A DNA stretch of 64,000 nt from Tetraselmis striata (taxonomy: Eukaryota > Chlorophyta > Chlorodendrophyceae > Chlorodendrales > Chlorodendraceae): NCBI GenBank assembly GCA_006384855.1, contig VCJN01000162.1, forward strand, positions 1 through 64,000, written 5' to 3'. The notes under the pieces are model-generated. The model had not been told where the DNA came from. It worked only from the letters and a program-made list of their open reading frames with translations, and searched no databases. The first letter of the stretch is position 1. Every line of letters starts with the position of its first letter. Shown one piece after another: positions 1 to 10,744 of the stretch. The position numbers were made by a program, and so were the translations under genes.

Positions 1-1
1 C

Positions 2-2047
2 AACTCTTCCCTTGGCGAATGCGCTTCAATTGTCAGTGGGCCCATCAACACTTGCGAGGAGCAAGCATGTGTCCTTGACTGGACTGTTCAATGTCTTGCT
101 GACCAATCCAACAAGGCGAGAGTTTGTATAACTTGGTCTGACCGTGGAGCGAACAAGGCAGCAGAACCAATCAGTCATATGTGTCTGCACTCCGGAGCAA
201 ACGAACTGACTGACTGGTATGCGGACGACACTGAGTGCCACGAAGTTGATGTTGCTTCTGACGGGAGCACTCAAGCAGTAATGTTTGTGAAGGATGGACC
301 CCAGTGCAATGGCGGCAGCTTCTCCAAAGCACTTGACATCGGCTCGGCCTCTTGTTCAGCCACAACTTCTGTTGGGCAATCATGCACTTCAAACAGAGCT
401 GGCCAGGAGTGCGCCTGGACTTTGCAGATTGCTGCAGGCACGTGCGAATACACTGGTGTCAGCGCCCCACCGGCTGTGACCACCAGCCCCAGCCCAATAA
501 CAGCTGCCTCCATCCCACCTGCAACGCCCATGCCAACTGCTGCCCTGACCCCTCCTTCTACACCTACTACACCCCCTGGGTCTCCAGATGTAACTGCCTC
601 CCCTGGACAGACAACAGCACCTGACGCCAGCCTGGACCTCCCCGAGCAGACATTTGGCGCTCCTGGTATAACTCCCGCCACAACAGACGAAAACGCAGGT
701 ATCATCACTACCACAGCTTCTCCCGGCAATCCCGCAGACGGTACTGGCAGCACCACACCTCGGCCAATTGACGACGGCACAGGCACCACCTCAGCCCCAG
801 GAGGAGGCTCAGCCACCACCACCCCCACCCCAGGAGGCGCCGTGCCTGGGATTACCCCCTCTGTGCCGGGCGAGAATGAAGGTAGCATGACCACAATATC
901 TTCACCCAGCGATGGCGGAGATGGGTTTGGCAGCCCCACACCTGGGCCAATCGACAATGGCTCAGTCACCACGTCAGCCCCAGATGAGGGTTCGGCCACC
1001 GTCACCACCATGCCAAGCTCAACCCCTCCAGGAACAGGCAGCGGCACGAATGATAGCTCGACTGGGCAGGCGCTGTCCATCACTGGCCTCAATCCCACTG
1101 GAAATGTGCCATCTGAGCAGAATCAGCTAACGCTGACCCTGCAGATTACGTCGGTGGGTGTCGAAAGCATGGATGATAACGCCAAGCAATTGATCAAGGA
1201 GGAGGTTGCAGCTATGGCGTACCTGGACGACACAGCCACAGATCTGGTCAACATTGACAGCATCACTGAACCTGATCCCAATGCTCAGGGCACCGCAAGC
1301 GCGCGTCGTTCGCTGATTACAGGCAATGTCACAACCGCATCCACCAACACTAGGGGTACAAGTGAGAGCAATGGAGACGCTGTCAACGCGGCCACCACTG
1401 CGACCTCGGTGGATGTGACTGTCACGATTCAGCTTCAACCTGAGCAGGATGAGAATGTGCTGTCTGAGGCGCTGGAGAACGGCTTCAACAACGGCACATT
1501 TCTGCAGCAGCTGAAGGAGCGCGAGGATCGGGCGCACGTCACTACGTTTTCCAACTCAAAGCTTCGTGCATACATAATCTACGGCCAGCAGTCCATTCGC
1601 GTCGGCGGTTCCTCACAGGATGACGCCACACCGCTCTCAGCGGAGGAAGCAATGAAGGCAATATTTGCCGGCAACCTCACCACCGCTGGCCTGTCGATTC
1701 CCTGGGTGATCTGCTGGCTTGGCGCGCTTGCCACCATTGTGTTTGTGGTGGGTATCTTGGTTGCAGTGTACCGCCTGAGGAAACGCAAGTATGAGCACCA
1801 GCAGCCGCTTGACGACGTGCATCGACGCCCTCTCCGCCAACGTGTCTCGCGCTTTATGTCTCGCTTATTTGCCGGCGGCCCAGTTGCAGAGGAGGTGGAA
1901 TTCAACGCTCTGGGGATGGCATCTGGCGCCTTCATCCCGGGCGATGTCCATCAACAGAATGCACAGCTGAACCGCGACTCGGACAGGCAGCACATGCTCC
2001 CAGCCCTGCCACCTGGGACGATGCCAGGGGAAAGTGACGATGAATAG
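2..2047 (+). CDS. Mucin-like type I membrane protein (5' partial)
   Basis: The frame is open from the left edge of the window, so the gene starts outside it; 681 codons are visible, and the ATG at 179 is only the first internal Met. The first ~150 residues are Cys-rich (for example NTCEEQAC, QCNGG, SCSATTSVGQSC) and look like a secreted ectodomain. Residues ~150-370 form a Thr/Pro/Ser/Gly stalk that contains a 60-residue imperfect duplication (DNA 662-841 and 845-1024, each beginning PGITP). Then comes a region with two hydrophobic strands (LTLTLQI, VDVTVTIQL) around SARRSL, a pattern I associate with SEA-like juxtamembrane modules of algal surface proteins. One transmembrane helix follows (WVICWLGALATIVFVVGILV, about residues 568-590), then basic stop-transfer residues and a ~90-residue cytoplasmic tail. 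It probably acts at the plasma membrane; the ligand is unknown. It converges on the delta-tubulin gene. Confidence 0.8.
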   Translation, partial: NSSLGECASIVSGPINTCEEQACVLDWTVQCLADQSNKARVCITWSDRGANKAAEPISHMCLHSGANELTDWYADDTECHEVDVASDGSTQAVMFVKDGPQCNGGSFSKALDIGSASCSATTSVGQSCTSNRAGQECAWTLQIAAGTCEYTGVSAPPAVTTSPSPITAASIPPATPMPTAALTPPSTPTTPPGSPDVTASPGQTTAPDASLDLPEQTFGAPGITPATTDENAGIITTTASPGNPADGTGSTTPRPIDDGTGTTSAPGGGSATTTPTPGGAVPGITPSVPGENEGSMTTISSPSDGGDGFGSPTPGPIDNGSVTTSAPDEGSATVTTMPSSTPPGTGSGTNDSSTGQALSITGLNPTGNVPSEQNQLTLTLQITSVGVESMDDNAKQLIKEEVAAMAYLDDTATDLVNIDSITEPDPNAQGTASARRSLITGNVTTASTNTRGTSESNGDAVNAATTATSVDVTVTIQLQPEQDENVLSEALENGFNNGTFLQQLKEREDRAHVTTFSNSKLRAYIIYGQQSIRVGGSSQDDATPLSAEEAMKAIFAGNLTTAGLSIPWVICWLGALATIVFVVGILVAVYRLRKRKYEHQQPLDDVHRRPLRQRVSRFMSRLFAGGPVAEEVEFNALGMASGAFIPGDVHQQNAQLNRDSDRQHMLPALPPGTMPGESDDE

Positions 2048-2438
2048 ATTACCATTACAGTTCGCGCCCTTGTTGCGAGACATCACCACGTGATTTCCGA
2101 TACATATCCATCCATAGATTAATTCGATTTAATATGAATAGAATTCGTAGACCTTAGCAAAAAAGGCCTCGCTAAGTAAATCGCCCTGCCACCCTATAAC
2201 AACAGTGCCCTTCTCAATGGCTATGTGGGTATTGCAAAATGCATGCACCCTGATGCTCATGTAAGCAAGAAACAAATCAGGTGCTGGGCAACCTCAAACA
2301 ATGTATCTGCGCTGACAGCGAGCTGTTCACCCTGGGTGCTGGCAAGATCATTGTTTCAAACATCGGCAGCTATGCCGTTTACTTCCGACAGATGTTGCCA
2401 GAGATATTTACATGTGACAATCCAATGCATGGCGGCAA
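2048..2438. terminator. Convergent 3' flanks with TGTAA signals
   Basis: This spacer lies between two convergent genes. On the minus strand TGTAA (2413-2409) lies 26 nt past the delta-tubulin stop. On the plus strand TGTAA (2260-2264) lies about 213 nt past the surface-protein stop. TGTAA is the usual poly(A) signal of chlorophyte algae, so the first is a good candidate and the second is weaker. I see no gene in this stretch. Confidence 0.45.
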
Positions 2439-5192
2439 TCAAAGCGCCTGGTAGCGGCAGATGAGGTCCTCAATGCGCGAGAAGGCGCAGTCAAAGTCCT
2501 GCAGCGCCATGCCATGCTGCACATACTGGTGAGTGAACGCCTGCGTCGAGTACATGCGGTATGCCTTGTCCAGCGAGCTGCACAGCGGCTCCAAGCAGGC
2601 CTGCAGCACACGCCAGCCTATCAATGAAATGCCTGGGGAATCAATCATAGCGCAGACAAAGGAGAGGCTTGCATTCCTTGGGGGGGGGGGGGGGAGGGGG
2701 GGGTGCCTGGGAGTTGCTGAGTAGGCAAGCAGTCATCGGGCAGTTCCCAAGCTGGCGAGCGCTGCTAGCTGCCAGCAGAGGCTGACAGGCCCATGGGCAG
2801 TACAGGCGCGGATCAGCAAACTCCTGAATACACGTCTGCGCAGCGCCCTGTGGACCACAGCAGCAGCATCAGGACGTGAGCATCAGAACGTGCCGGGGTG
2901 GACCCTGTGTTGGCAGGATGGCTGACAGATAGGATACACATCATGCACAGGGCAGCAATGTCAACACAGCGGTCAATGCTTTCAGGATTGACGAGACAAA
3001 CATGCAGGAGGACGCGGGAGGAGGGTGGGGGGAGACCTGACCACGCAGGCACAGATAGTTGGCGAGAGAGCGGTTCACGTGGTGTCCACCATCACAGCCC
3101 ACGCTCCAGTTCATGCCGTCCTCAAGTTTGGAGCCGGTGACGAGCATCTGGCGAAGGCGCTTCAGACTGGACGCCCAATTAAACGTCTCAAAGGACATGG
3201 ACTGAGTGGGGATCTGCGGCAAGACAAGGAGTCAGAGGATGAGGCATGAGTGTGGGAAGGGGATGTGCGGTCAGACTAGCAATTGGGCTGCCCCCCACCC
3301 CCAGTTGCTCATGGGACAGAACAGATGGGAGGGGTGGAAGCTGTGGCACTCAGCTGACCGGACCTGCGGGACGGTGTACAGGCTCAGAATGGGGTAGGAT
3401 GGGTGGCTGGTCAAGTGTTCCATGAGGTCACCCAGCAGCCTTACACCGCGTCCGGCCCGGCCAAACACTGTGCTGCCAGCATCTTCGCGCAAAGTGGCGG
3501 GCAGCAGGGCAGCAGCCAGTGCCCGGGCGGCCACGGCATTAAGGTCCTACCGTCAATCCAGGCGAGCATGGTCTGAGGTTGAGGAGCTTGTGATAAATGC
3601 CCACAAGGACCGCTTCCGCTTCAGGCAGATGTAGTGTGACTCTTGGAGACAGATTTACTTCGACAGGCTGTCTGAGAGCTGGTAGCAGGAGCGCACCTGG
3701 AAGGTGGGGTTCTTAATACCTAGTTGCAGCTGGCACGTGCGGTGTAGCACCTCGTTCTCCACCAGCATCAGCCCATCGGAGCACTCCGCTGCGTGGCTGA
3801 GCGATAAGGCGGTGTTGTAGCTCTGCACAATCACCTCGCCGCTGGCGTACGGCCTATAAACGTCGATAGCGGGTCAGATGGTAGCCAGATGGCGGACAAA
3901 CCAGTGAAGCTCAGGCGCTGCTGGGGAGAGCGAGACAGCAAAGCGCTTGCGCTTACGCTGTTACGTTGCTGATTGAAGGATACTGCAGGCGTGGCATAAC
4001 ACGATTGCCGCGAAGTACAGATGGACAGAAGATTTTGTTTGGGTACTTTTGATTCTGTTAATATCTGCTGTCGAGAGGTAAGACGAGGTGAGGGAGAATG
4101 GAGGAGGGGGTTGGGGGGTGGAGGGTGGGGCACCAGATGCTGTGGTTGAGCAGGAAGGAAGACGCGTACTCATCGCGCACCGCCTCCGCCAATGACGCGC
4201 CCACCCCTGCGCCTGTGCCGCCCGCCATACTCTGCAGCAGCAAAAAGCCGCCCAGGTGGTCCGCCGCCTCCACCTCCCGCCGGATGAGGTCCATCATGCG
4301 CCGCCGGAAGCGCGGAGCGTACGTGTGGAAACCTGCCGCCCAATTGTTGCCTGAGCCGCTCTGCTGGTGGAAGCTGCGTGCCATGTCGTACTGCCACTTG
4401 CTGCCAGCGCGCCTGCTCATGGCACCGACCCTGGAAGATGGCGCTGCTGCTGAGGTGGACGGGGAGGAGGAAGACGCAGCGGCCGCGCCTCGCAGGGTTG
4501 TGGCGATGACCTGGGGAGGAAGAAGGGGTATCAGAAAGCTCCCGTTTGTCACCCCCTGCTGCATGCATCACCAGCTTTTAACCTCCCCCGCAGCCTTGCG
4601 CATTCCTAGGCAACCACTTGCAGCCATCCTAAATGGGTTCGCAAGATATGCCTGCCTGCCCCAAAGCCCAAAGGACTCCCCATGCCTGCTGCGCTTGGGA
4701 CATCCACAACAACAACGTGTTGCCCCAGGATACCACGGACTCGTCCTCCACCCTCCTCGCACCCTCATCTGCCTGACTCTCCGCATGCCACGATCATTGC
4801 CACTCAGGCCGCCGGCTCAGGGGGGCCAGTCCCACCTTAGCCTCCATGTCTACCAGAACTGCTCGTGCCACAGGAGGCCCCCCACTGCGGCCGCTCTCCC
4901 GGAAGAAGAGCTCATCGGCCGCACTATCGGCCTGTCCACCGAACTGATCTGCCACGGTGGAGAAGAATGCGCTGCCCACCTATCCCCGACGGTCGGCCAC
5001 GCAGACAAGGTCAGAAGCGAGTGCTCGCATGGTGGGCGGGTCCTGAGGGGAGTCCACATGGCAGGTGTGTGCAGGGGGAAAAGGGGGGTGGGGGGTGGGG
5101 GGGGGGGGCGGGGCGGGGCGGGGCGGGGCCCGGGAAACACTTGGGCGCACCTGGTTGCCGCACTGGCCAACTTGAAGCGACACGACGGACAT
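2439..5192 (-). CDS. TUBD1: Delta-tubulin, eight exons
   Basis: Exons by eye: 5192-5151, 4979-4836, 4510-4134, 3853-3697, 3546-3364, 3213-3037, 2847-2707 and ~2600-2439, giving about 460 residues in consistent phase, close to the usual ~450. The start MSVVSLQVGQCGNQ is the tubulin N-terminus. Next come VARAVLVDMEAKV, the delta-type GSGNNWA stretch, the nucleotide-binding loop MAGGTGAGVGAS, GEVIVQSYN, LGDLMEHL, LKRLRQML and a C-terminal AFTHQYVQHG region, all in the order of animal and algal delta-tubulins. Delta-tubulin acts at basal bodies, where it is needed for triplet microtubules, so the organism should build centrioles and flagella. The last intron appears to use a GC donor (CAG|GCACC at 2706-2705), and its acceptor near 2601 is the least certain junction. 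No disabling change was seen. Confidence 0.92.
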
Positions 5193-5353
5193 ACTGTTGC
5201 ATCAGCGCCAGGGGGCATGCCCAGCGCGGCGGGTGGAAGCGAGTGACCTGATGCGGAATCGCCGCTGCCGCTGCAGCGCAACTAAGAGCCGGCGGGCACA
5301 CGGCCCCCGCTTACTCCACCAAGTTCGAAGAGCGACAAACTACCTCGTACAGA

Positions 5354-5406
5354 GCAAATCCCTCCATTGGCTATGGAGATAGTAGTCGCTAGGTGGAGGG
5401 ATTTGC
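5354..5406. repeat. 53-bp foldback upstream of delta-tubulin
   Basis: A perfect 13-bp inverted repeat (GCAAATCCCTCCA at 5354-5366 and its complement at 5394-5406) flanks a 27-nt loop that holds the recurrent 9-mer TAGTCGCTA (5383-5391). It could be a tiny MITE or a hairpin. It lies ~160 bp upstream of the delta-tubulin ATG, so a regulatory role is possible but unproven. From 5407 to 5699 I see no gene. Confidence 0.5.
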
Positions 5407-5707
5407 GACACTGGCTGTGAGTGAATGAGGGATAGCTGTCCGCCCTGCACGACAGTCTTGAATGATGCGGGAACGAAGTTTGGCGGATGAAAGGATTACT
5501 GTATCGGGTACCCGTATTTCGCTCTGTTGATCTTTAGTACTGCTTTTAGCGGTGGATTTGTTACTGGCCTTTTTTGTAATTCACACCAGCACCTGTAGTC
5601 GCCGCGAACACGGTTACAGCACGGCGCACTAAGCACGATGAGTACTGTCGTGAGTACTAAGGTTTTTTGGACGTCAAATTACTGAATAACGGGTGTATAG
5701 TCGCTAC

Positions 5708-7187
5708 CAGGGTTGGGCTGCAGTCCACTTTTGAATACTGCAGGCTGCAGTGCAGTGCAGTAGGCTGCAGTGCAGGCTGCAGTACTGCAGCCTGCAGTGC
5801 AGCCTGCAGTCAAGGCTGCAGTAAACGGGCTGCAGTACTGCAGGCTGCAGTGCAGGCTGCAGTGCAGGCTGCAGTAGCAATGCATTTGCTGATTTTAGGG
5901 AAGGGAAGGGCGGGACAATGAAGGGCAAAGGGGCTGCCATGGCGGATGCAGATAGAGGGGCAGCAATCGTGGTGGAAGTTGTAATACATCATTAAATTGC
6001 CTACAGAGGGGAAAAGCCTACTGTGTGTACATTTGTGTGTGTCCAACGATGATGTTGTCCCCACGCATGCATAGTGAAACATGCGTAAAAAAGCATGATG
6101 GCATAAAAACCCTCTAATCCCCCGCCTCCTCATCCGCTGGCGCTGCCTCCTCATACTGCTCCAGCATGGACTCCACCGCTTCCCATTGAATGCGGCTGGC
6201 CTCCCCCTCGCCCTCGCCATCAAGGACTTGGCTGGCCAGCCAATCCTCCCCGCATGGCTTGAGTAGATGCGCCGCCACGGCGCTGAAAGCAGCCTCCCCG
6301 TAGTACGACGCCAGTGGCTCCTTGACCTTGGCATCCAAATCCAGATTCTTCTGAATAAAGACGCAAGCACCCATGTTATCCAGGTTCATTCTATTTCTTA
6401 AGTGCATGGTGACAAGGCGTGGGGGCCCTCGTGGGGCAGTGAACCGTGTAGGCCGCCCGTGTCGGCTAAGTGGCACAGCCAACAACACATGACGTTCGAC
6501 TTCCTACTCTCGTCGGGCGGTAGGCTAGTGTCATGCGGCACGAAAAAAGACCAGACGGCACGGTTGTTCTCGCGCTGGGTGCCGCCCCAGCAGCCGGCGG
6601 CGGCTTTGCTGAAGGATAGACAAGGGGGGGGGCACTGGGGTTCAGGCCTAAGAGTGGGTCATCTTCGTCGTTGTCGATGAGAATATCGTCGGCTTGCATC
6701 CCAAGTGGTGTCTGTGCCACTCGTGCGTGCGGACCTGTTGGCTGCAGTGCTGGCCGCTGCGGCGCCGGTGCTGTCCGCTGCCATCGCCTCGTCCGCCATC
6801 GCTGCTGCGCCTTGCTCCGCGGCAGACTGGTATCCCTCCATGTAATTGACGAAGAGTGACGAGAGGAGGATGAGCACGGTGAGCGTAAAGTGAGGATAGG
6901 TTCGGCTGGTGTCTGTGGTCTACTGGTATGTGCCCCGATGCGGCGACGTGTGATGGTACAAGCGAGTACAATGCCATCCGCGGCGCTCGGACCGCGGGAA
7001 CTGTCGCCATATGGTTTGTTATCATTGGCGGGCGCCATCCAAACGCTATCCAGTGATATTTGGGGCTGTTTGGGTTACTGCACTGCAGTCCCTTTTCGGG
7101 AAGTACTGCAGGCTGCAGTGCAGTAGGCTAACTGCAGGCTGCAGTTTCTGCAGTCTGCAGTGCACTCGATACTGCAGCCCAACCCTG
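5708..7187 (-). mobile_element. Non-autonomous hAT transposon with 8-bp TSD
   Basis: The ends are inverted copies of CAGGGTTGGGCTGCAGT (left from 5708, right ending 7187). Identical 8-bp duplications GTCGCTAC flank them at 5700-5707 and 7188-7195. CAGGG-type termini plus an 8-bp duplication define the hAT superfamily. Both arms carry dense CTGCAG / GGCTGCAGTGCA repeats (5720-5875 and 7080-7180), a typical subterminal transposase-binding layout. At 1480 bp it is too short for a full hAT transposase, so it is an internally deleted copy that would rely on a transposase made elsewhere. The perfect duplication suggests a fairly recent insertion. Confidence 0.88.
6114..6407 (-). pseudogene. hAT transposase C-terminal fragment
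   Basis: A minus-strand frame from the ATG at 6407 to a stop at 6114 begins MHLRNRMNLDNMGACVFI. The stretch resembles the end of the hAT dimerisation region, where a KRNRL..E..EALVFI-like motif comes just before the C-terminus. An acidic tail (MLEQYEEAAPADEEAGD) follows. The rest of the transposase is missing or unrecognisable between the two arms of the element, so this is a relic. Assignment rests on this motif and on its position inside the hAT element. Confidence 0.45.
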
Positions 7188-7263
7188 GTCGCTACAGGCA
7201 CTACGACAGGGAAAACAGTAATTCTAGTTGAGAGGTGATGCCAAGAAGGTGGCGCAGGCTTTT

Positions 7264-7563
7264 TTACACGAACAAGAGCCAAAGTTGGCAGGAAAGTTTA
7301 GTGAAAGCGTGGAGAGGAAACGGAGTCAGAGGGGCGCTGAATGCAACACAGCGAAACTGGAAGATGGCAGGCGGCGAGTGGTGGTGCGGCGGGTACTGCC
7401 TCAGCCGCAACTTCTTCCGGCGGCCTACTGCGTGACGGTTGCGGCGCATCACTTCGTTTGCGCACAGCTTCCTCAGGGGTCCTAGTCCCAGCATGTGCGC
7501 GGGTGTGTCCGGGACGACGTCGTGCCGGTCCTCCGAGATCTTATGTCCCAAAATGCGAGCCAT
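7264..7563 (-). CDS. Unassigned small ORF
   Basis: A 99-codon frame starts at an ATG at 7563 (MARILGHKISEDRHDVVPDT) and becomes basic toward its middle (GRRKKLRLRQ). It might be a first exon of a gene cut off by the neighbouring hAT insertion, or chance. I recognise no family. The remaining sequence up to 8065 holds no feature I can support. Confidence 0.18.
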   Translation of the reverse strand: MARILGHKISEDRHDVVPDTPAHMLGLGPLRKLCANEVMRRNRHAVGRRKKLRLRQYPPHHHSPPAIFQFRCVAFSAPLTPFPLHAFTKLSCQLWLLFV

Positions 7564-8065
7564 TAGTCTGTCCTCCTACGAGGGTGGGCTAGATACAATG
7601 AGACGTGTGATACAGCAAGGCGCGGTATTCCGGTTCATATGAGGCGGCGCGACACACAACATGGAAGCATGGGCATAAATGACGCAGCTCGTCCAGACGA
7701 GTAAACACATCCCAAAGATGGCGTTGGAAGGCACGAAGCAGTCTTATTTGCCGCTCGGAAAGGCCCACTATTTATATGTCCTTGAAGTGGGTCGGCCTCA
7801 GCATGCAGTTGCTCTTAGGTCATGGGAGCCTTGCCCTACGATAAATTGAAAACAATATATAGTAACGCAATCTGTTGTATCGCATATCGTTACTCCTTGA
7901 GCATGTTGTCGCTCAATGCGACTTCTCACTTTCCAGCCGGCCCTTAACACCGGGCGAAGTACTGCGTATGTATTAAATCCGGGCGAGCGGGCGCGGCTAC
8001 TGGTACTGGTAGCGTGATCCTCCTGCGAAACGGTGGACCGTCCGACGACCGGACGACCCACCACC

Positions 8066-10744
8066 ATGCCAACTGACGGCATGCGCCCACAACGGCGCGA
8101 TGATCAGGCCTTCCAAGAGGACACCACAACAGCCAGCATGGAAACAGACAACCCTGAGAAGCAAAAGGACGCCTGGGTCGGCACCTTCCTGGCCGCACTC
8201 CGAGGCGACAGAGTGCAACGGCCAGCGATCCGAACGGTCACCACTGCAAAAAAATTCGCGGGCACCCAACTCCCACCAGCAACCCGCCGCCACATACGCG
8301 TGCCTCAACCCCCATCTCACATACTTCTGACCGGCCTCCCCGCCGGTACGGACGATGCCCCCCATGTGGCCCTACTGTTCGGCGATCTGGTGGCCCAGCA
8401 CCAAGCCATGGACGAGGAGTCGCGCAGCCGGACTGTGACGAACCTGATCCGCACCCTCAGCCCCAAAATCGGCGTTCAAATCCTACCAGCAGACGTCAGG
8501 GTGGCTGGTGACCCGCCGCCCCCCCCAAGCCAGCCGCGCCGACACCGCTGGACCGATTGGCAATAGGCTCCCCACCACCACCGGGTCAGTCATCCTGCGA
8601 CAAGCCCGCAGAGACACAGCCGAGAGCGTTCTACAGACCCAATGGACAGGAGAAGGCACAACGATCCTCGACCGCCAGGGCCGCCGCTGCTCCACCCGCC
8701 TGCTCGGAGCACCACACCTCGACGACATCGAACGCCCGGTACACCAGGTGTGGCTTCGCTCCCCTTCGTTCAGAGGCCTCACGGAGGCCGACATGTGGCT
8801 GCGCCTTGCGGAGGGCCTTCTCCCAGCATACGACCAATCCCAGCCATGCGAAGCGGCGGCAGACCGACCGGCGGCGACACCGGCGGACGTCCTGGCACTC
8901 GCCGGAGTGAGAGCATGGGCCGAGTACGAGGCCGACACAGACGCAGACGACGCCGTCATCTGCCCCCCGACCCGCACACTACTGGCCCTCCTGGAAGTCC
9001 GAGAGATATGGAAAACCCGCCGCTCGGCAGACTCGGTTCGCCTCGAACTCCTCGATCCCGAGGCGGCGCGTCTACTACAGGATGTGTGCCGCGACGCGTA
9101 CTGGCGCTGCCGTTTGGCGACCAATCGCAGGGCCGAGCAGTGATCCAAGTCACAGGCGAACACAGCGACGACCGCGAGGACCAGCCCACCACCCCGCTCC
9201 CAGGAGTACTGCCCCCGGCGCTGTCCAAACAGTTCTTCCGATGCGCGTTGACGGCCAAGGCGATCTGCACCGGCCCGCTGGCCAACCTGGAGCTGCCGAC
9301 GGTGGAGCATCTAGCGGAGGCCATCGTAGCCACCATCAGCCAGCGCACCAACACACCCCCGGAGCTGCACCACGCACAATGGCTGACAGACACCATGACA
9401 GCCCCTGCCTGGCGTCGAGATGCACCACTACCACACCGAGCCGACACTGCTGCGCGTGTGGGACGACGACCTCTGCGCCATCTCCCTCCGCAAAGAAGAC
9501 GAGGAGTTCGCGGACACCCTGCGTCTGGCAGTGGCCCTCACCTCACCTGTCGCACTACTGCGGGCGATACGCCTCCGCTGGATCGTCATCTACCTCACGG
9601 AGTCCGAGTTCGACCCCTCGGAGCTGCTCATCCACCCCTTCAGCCAGACGATCCGCGAGGCGGGAGAACTAGGTGGCAACACTGGCCACAACCAGATCCG
9701 ACGCGATGCGATAGGCATGCGTAAGAAGGCCCGGAAGACCGCCCCAGCGTCCCTCGCCCTACGAGCCACCGGACGCCCAATCTACACCCTCACCCTGCAG
9801 CTGACCGCCCACCACCACAGCATCATTGGTGGCACCCGCAGCACCGACAAAACTGAGCAGTGGCGCAAGACAGTGTCGACAGCGTGCGGGAAGATCAAGG
9901 CCGCGCCAGCTCCGGCACCAGCCGAGAGGCGCCCTGCCGACACATCACCAGCCCCGCCACCGGCAGGCCCAATCGCACTACCTCTTCCAGCGACCCCAGC
10001 AGCCCAGACCGCACCCCTGGTCCGCGACGCTCCCCCCCCAGGGTTCGAGCACGTCCCACCGAGGCGCGGAGCGGTTGCGGACGCAGTGGCAGCCATCGAT
10101 CAGCGAGGGGCTGCAACGGAGCGAGCCCCCGGAGCAGCCCCCCCATCCCCTGCGCCTACAGCCACAGCCCAGCGGCCACTGCCACGACTGGAGCACATGC
10201 AGACGACGAGGAGGAGCTTGACCTCAAAGAGGAGATGGACAGCGCCATGGAGGTGGACACCACCCAGGGTGAGGCAGCGGAGACACTAGTCGCGGCTGTC
10301 ATATCCCTTGATTCCCACCAGCGCTCAACAACACCCCGCACGTTCAGAGAGGGCACACCCAACGGCACCACAGAAAGACCGGCTGAACTTCAACACCTCA
10401 CCGCCGCAACCAAGGAGCTGCTCGCACAGTCCTCCCCAGCTAGCCACCCCGCAATAGCAGCAGAACTGGCCAGCTACGCAGCGGAGACACACCAGCTGCT
10501 CAACCCACAGCGCCTCTCCATCCAGCTGGAGCGCCCGCCCAGCCAGCCCACCCCAGCAGGCAAGGGCAAGACAGCCACAGCAGTTAAACTTAAGAAGAAG
10601 CAGCCCAGGGGCCGCAGCCGCTCAGACGGCGCCACCCGCAACCGCAACAGGAGCAAGCCACGCCTCTCTGGCACACGCGGCTCATACAGCGAGTGGGAAA
10701 CACACGACGATGCAGACCAACCGTCCAGCAACTCACACCAGTAA
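8066..10744 (+). pseudogene. Decayed multi-frame coding region, family unassigned
   Basis: This 2.7-kb GC-rich stretch keeps strong protein-like composition on the plus strand but spread over more than one frame, so it reads as one broken coding unit rather than as separate genes. Recognisable blocks are an N-terminal segment with HILLTGLPAGTDDAPHVALL, a middle segment with SFRGLTEADMWLRLAEGL and RTLLALLEVREIWKTRRS, a later segment rich in acidic residues, then Pro/Ala-rich linker and a basic C-terminus (KLKKKQPRGRSRS). The plan (alpha-helical core, disordered Pro-rich linker, basic tail) would suit a gag/ORF1-like nucleic-acid-binding protein of a mobile element, but no zinc knuckle or enzyme motif is visible. 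Treated here as a fossil. Confidence 0.35.

Noticed and set aside
271-1098. 275-codon minus-strand frame
   Set aside because: It is antisense to the Thr/Pro stalk of the surface protein; its Val/Gly/Pro composition is the mirror of that low-complexity sequence.
4098-5246. 382-codon plus-strand frame
   Set aside because: It lies antisense across delta-tubulin exons and introns, runs through homopolymers, and has no domain; the minus strand carries a clear tubulin.
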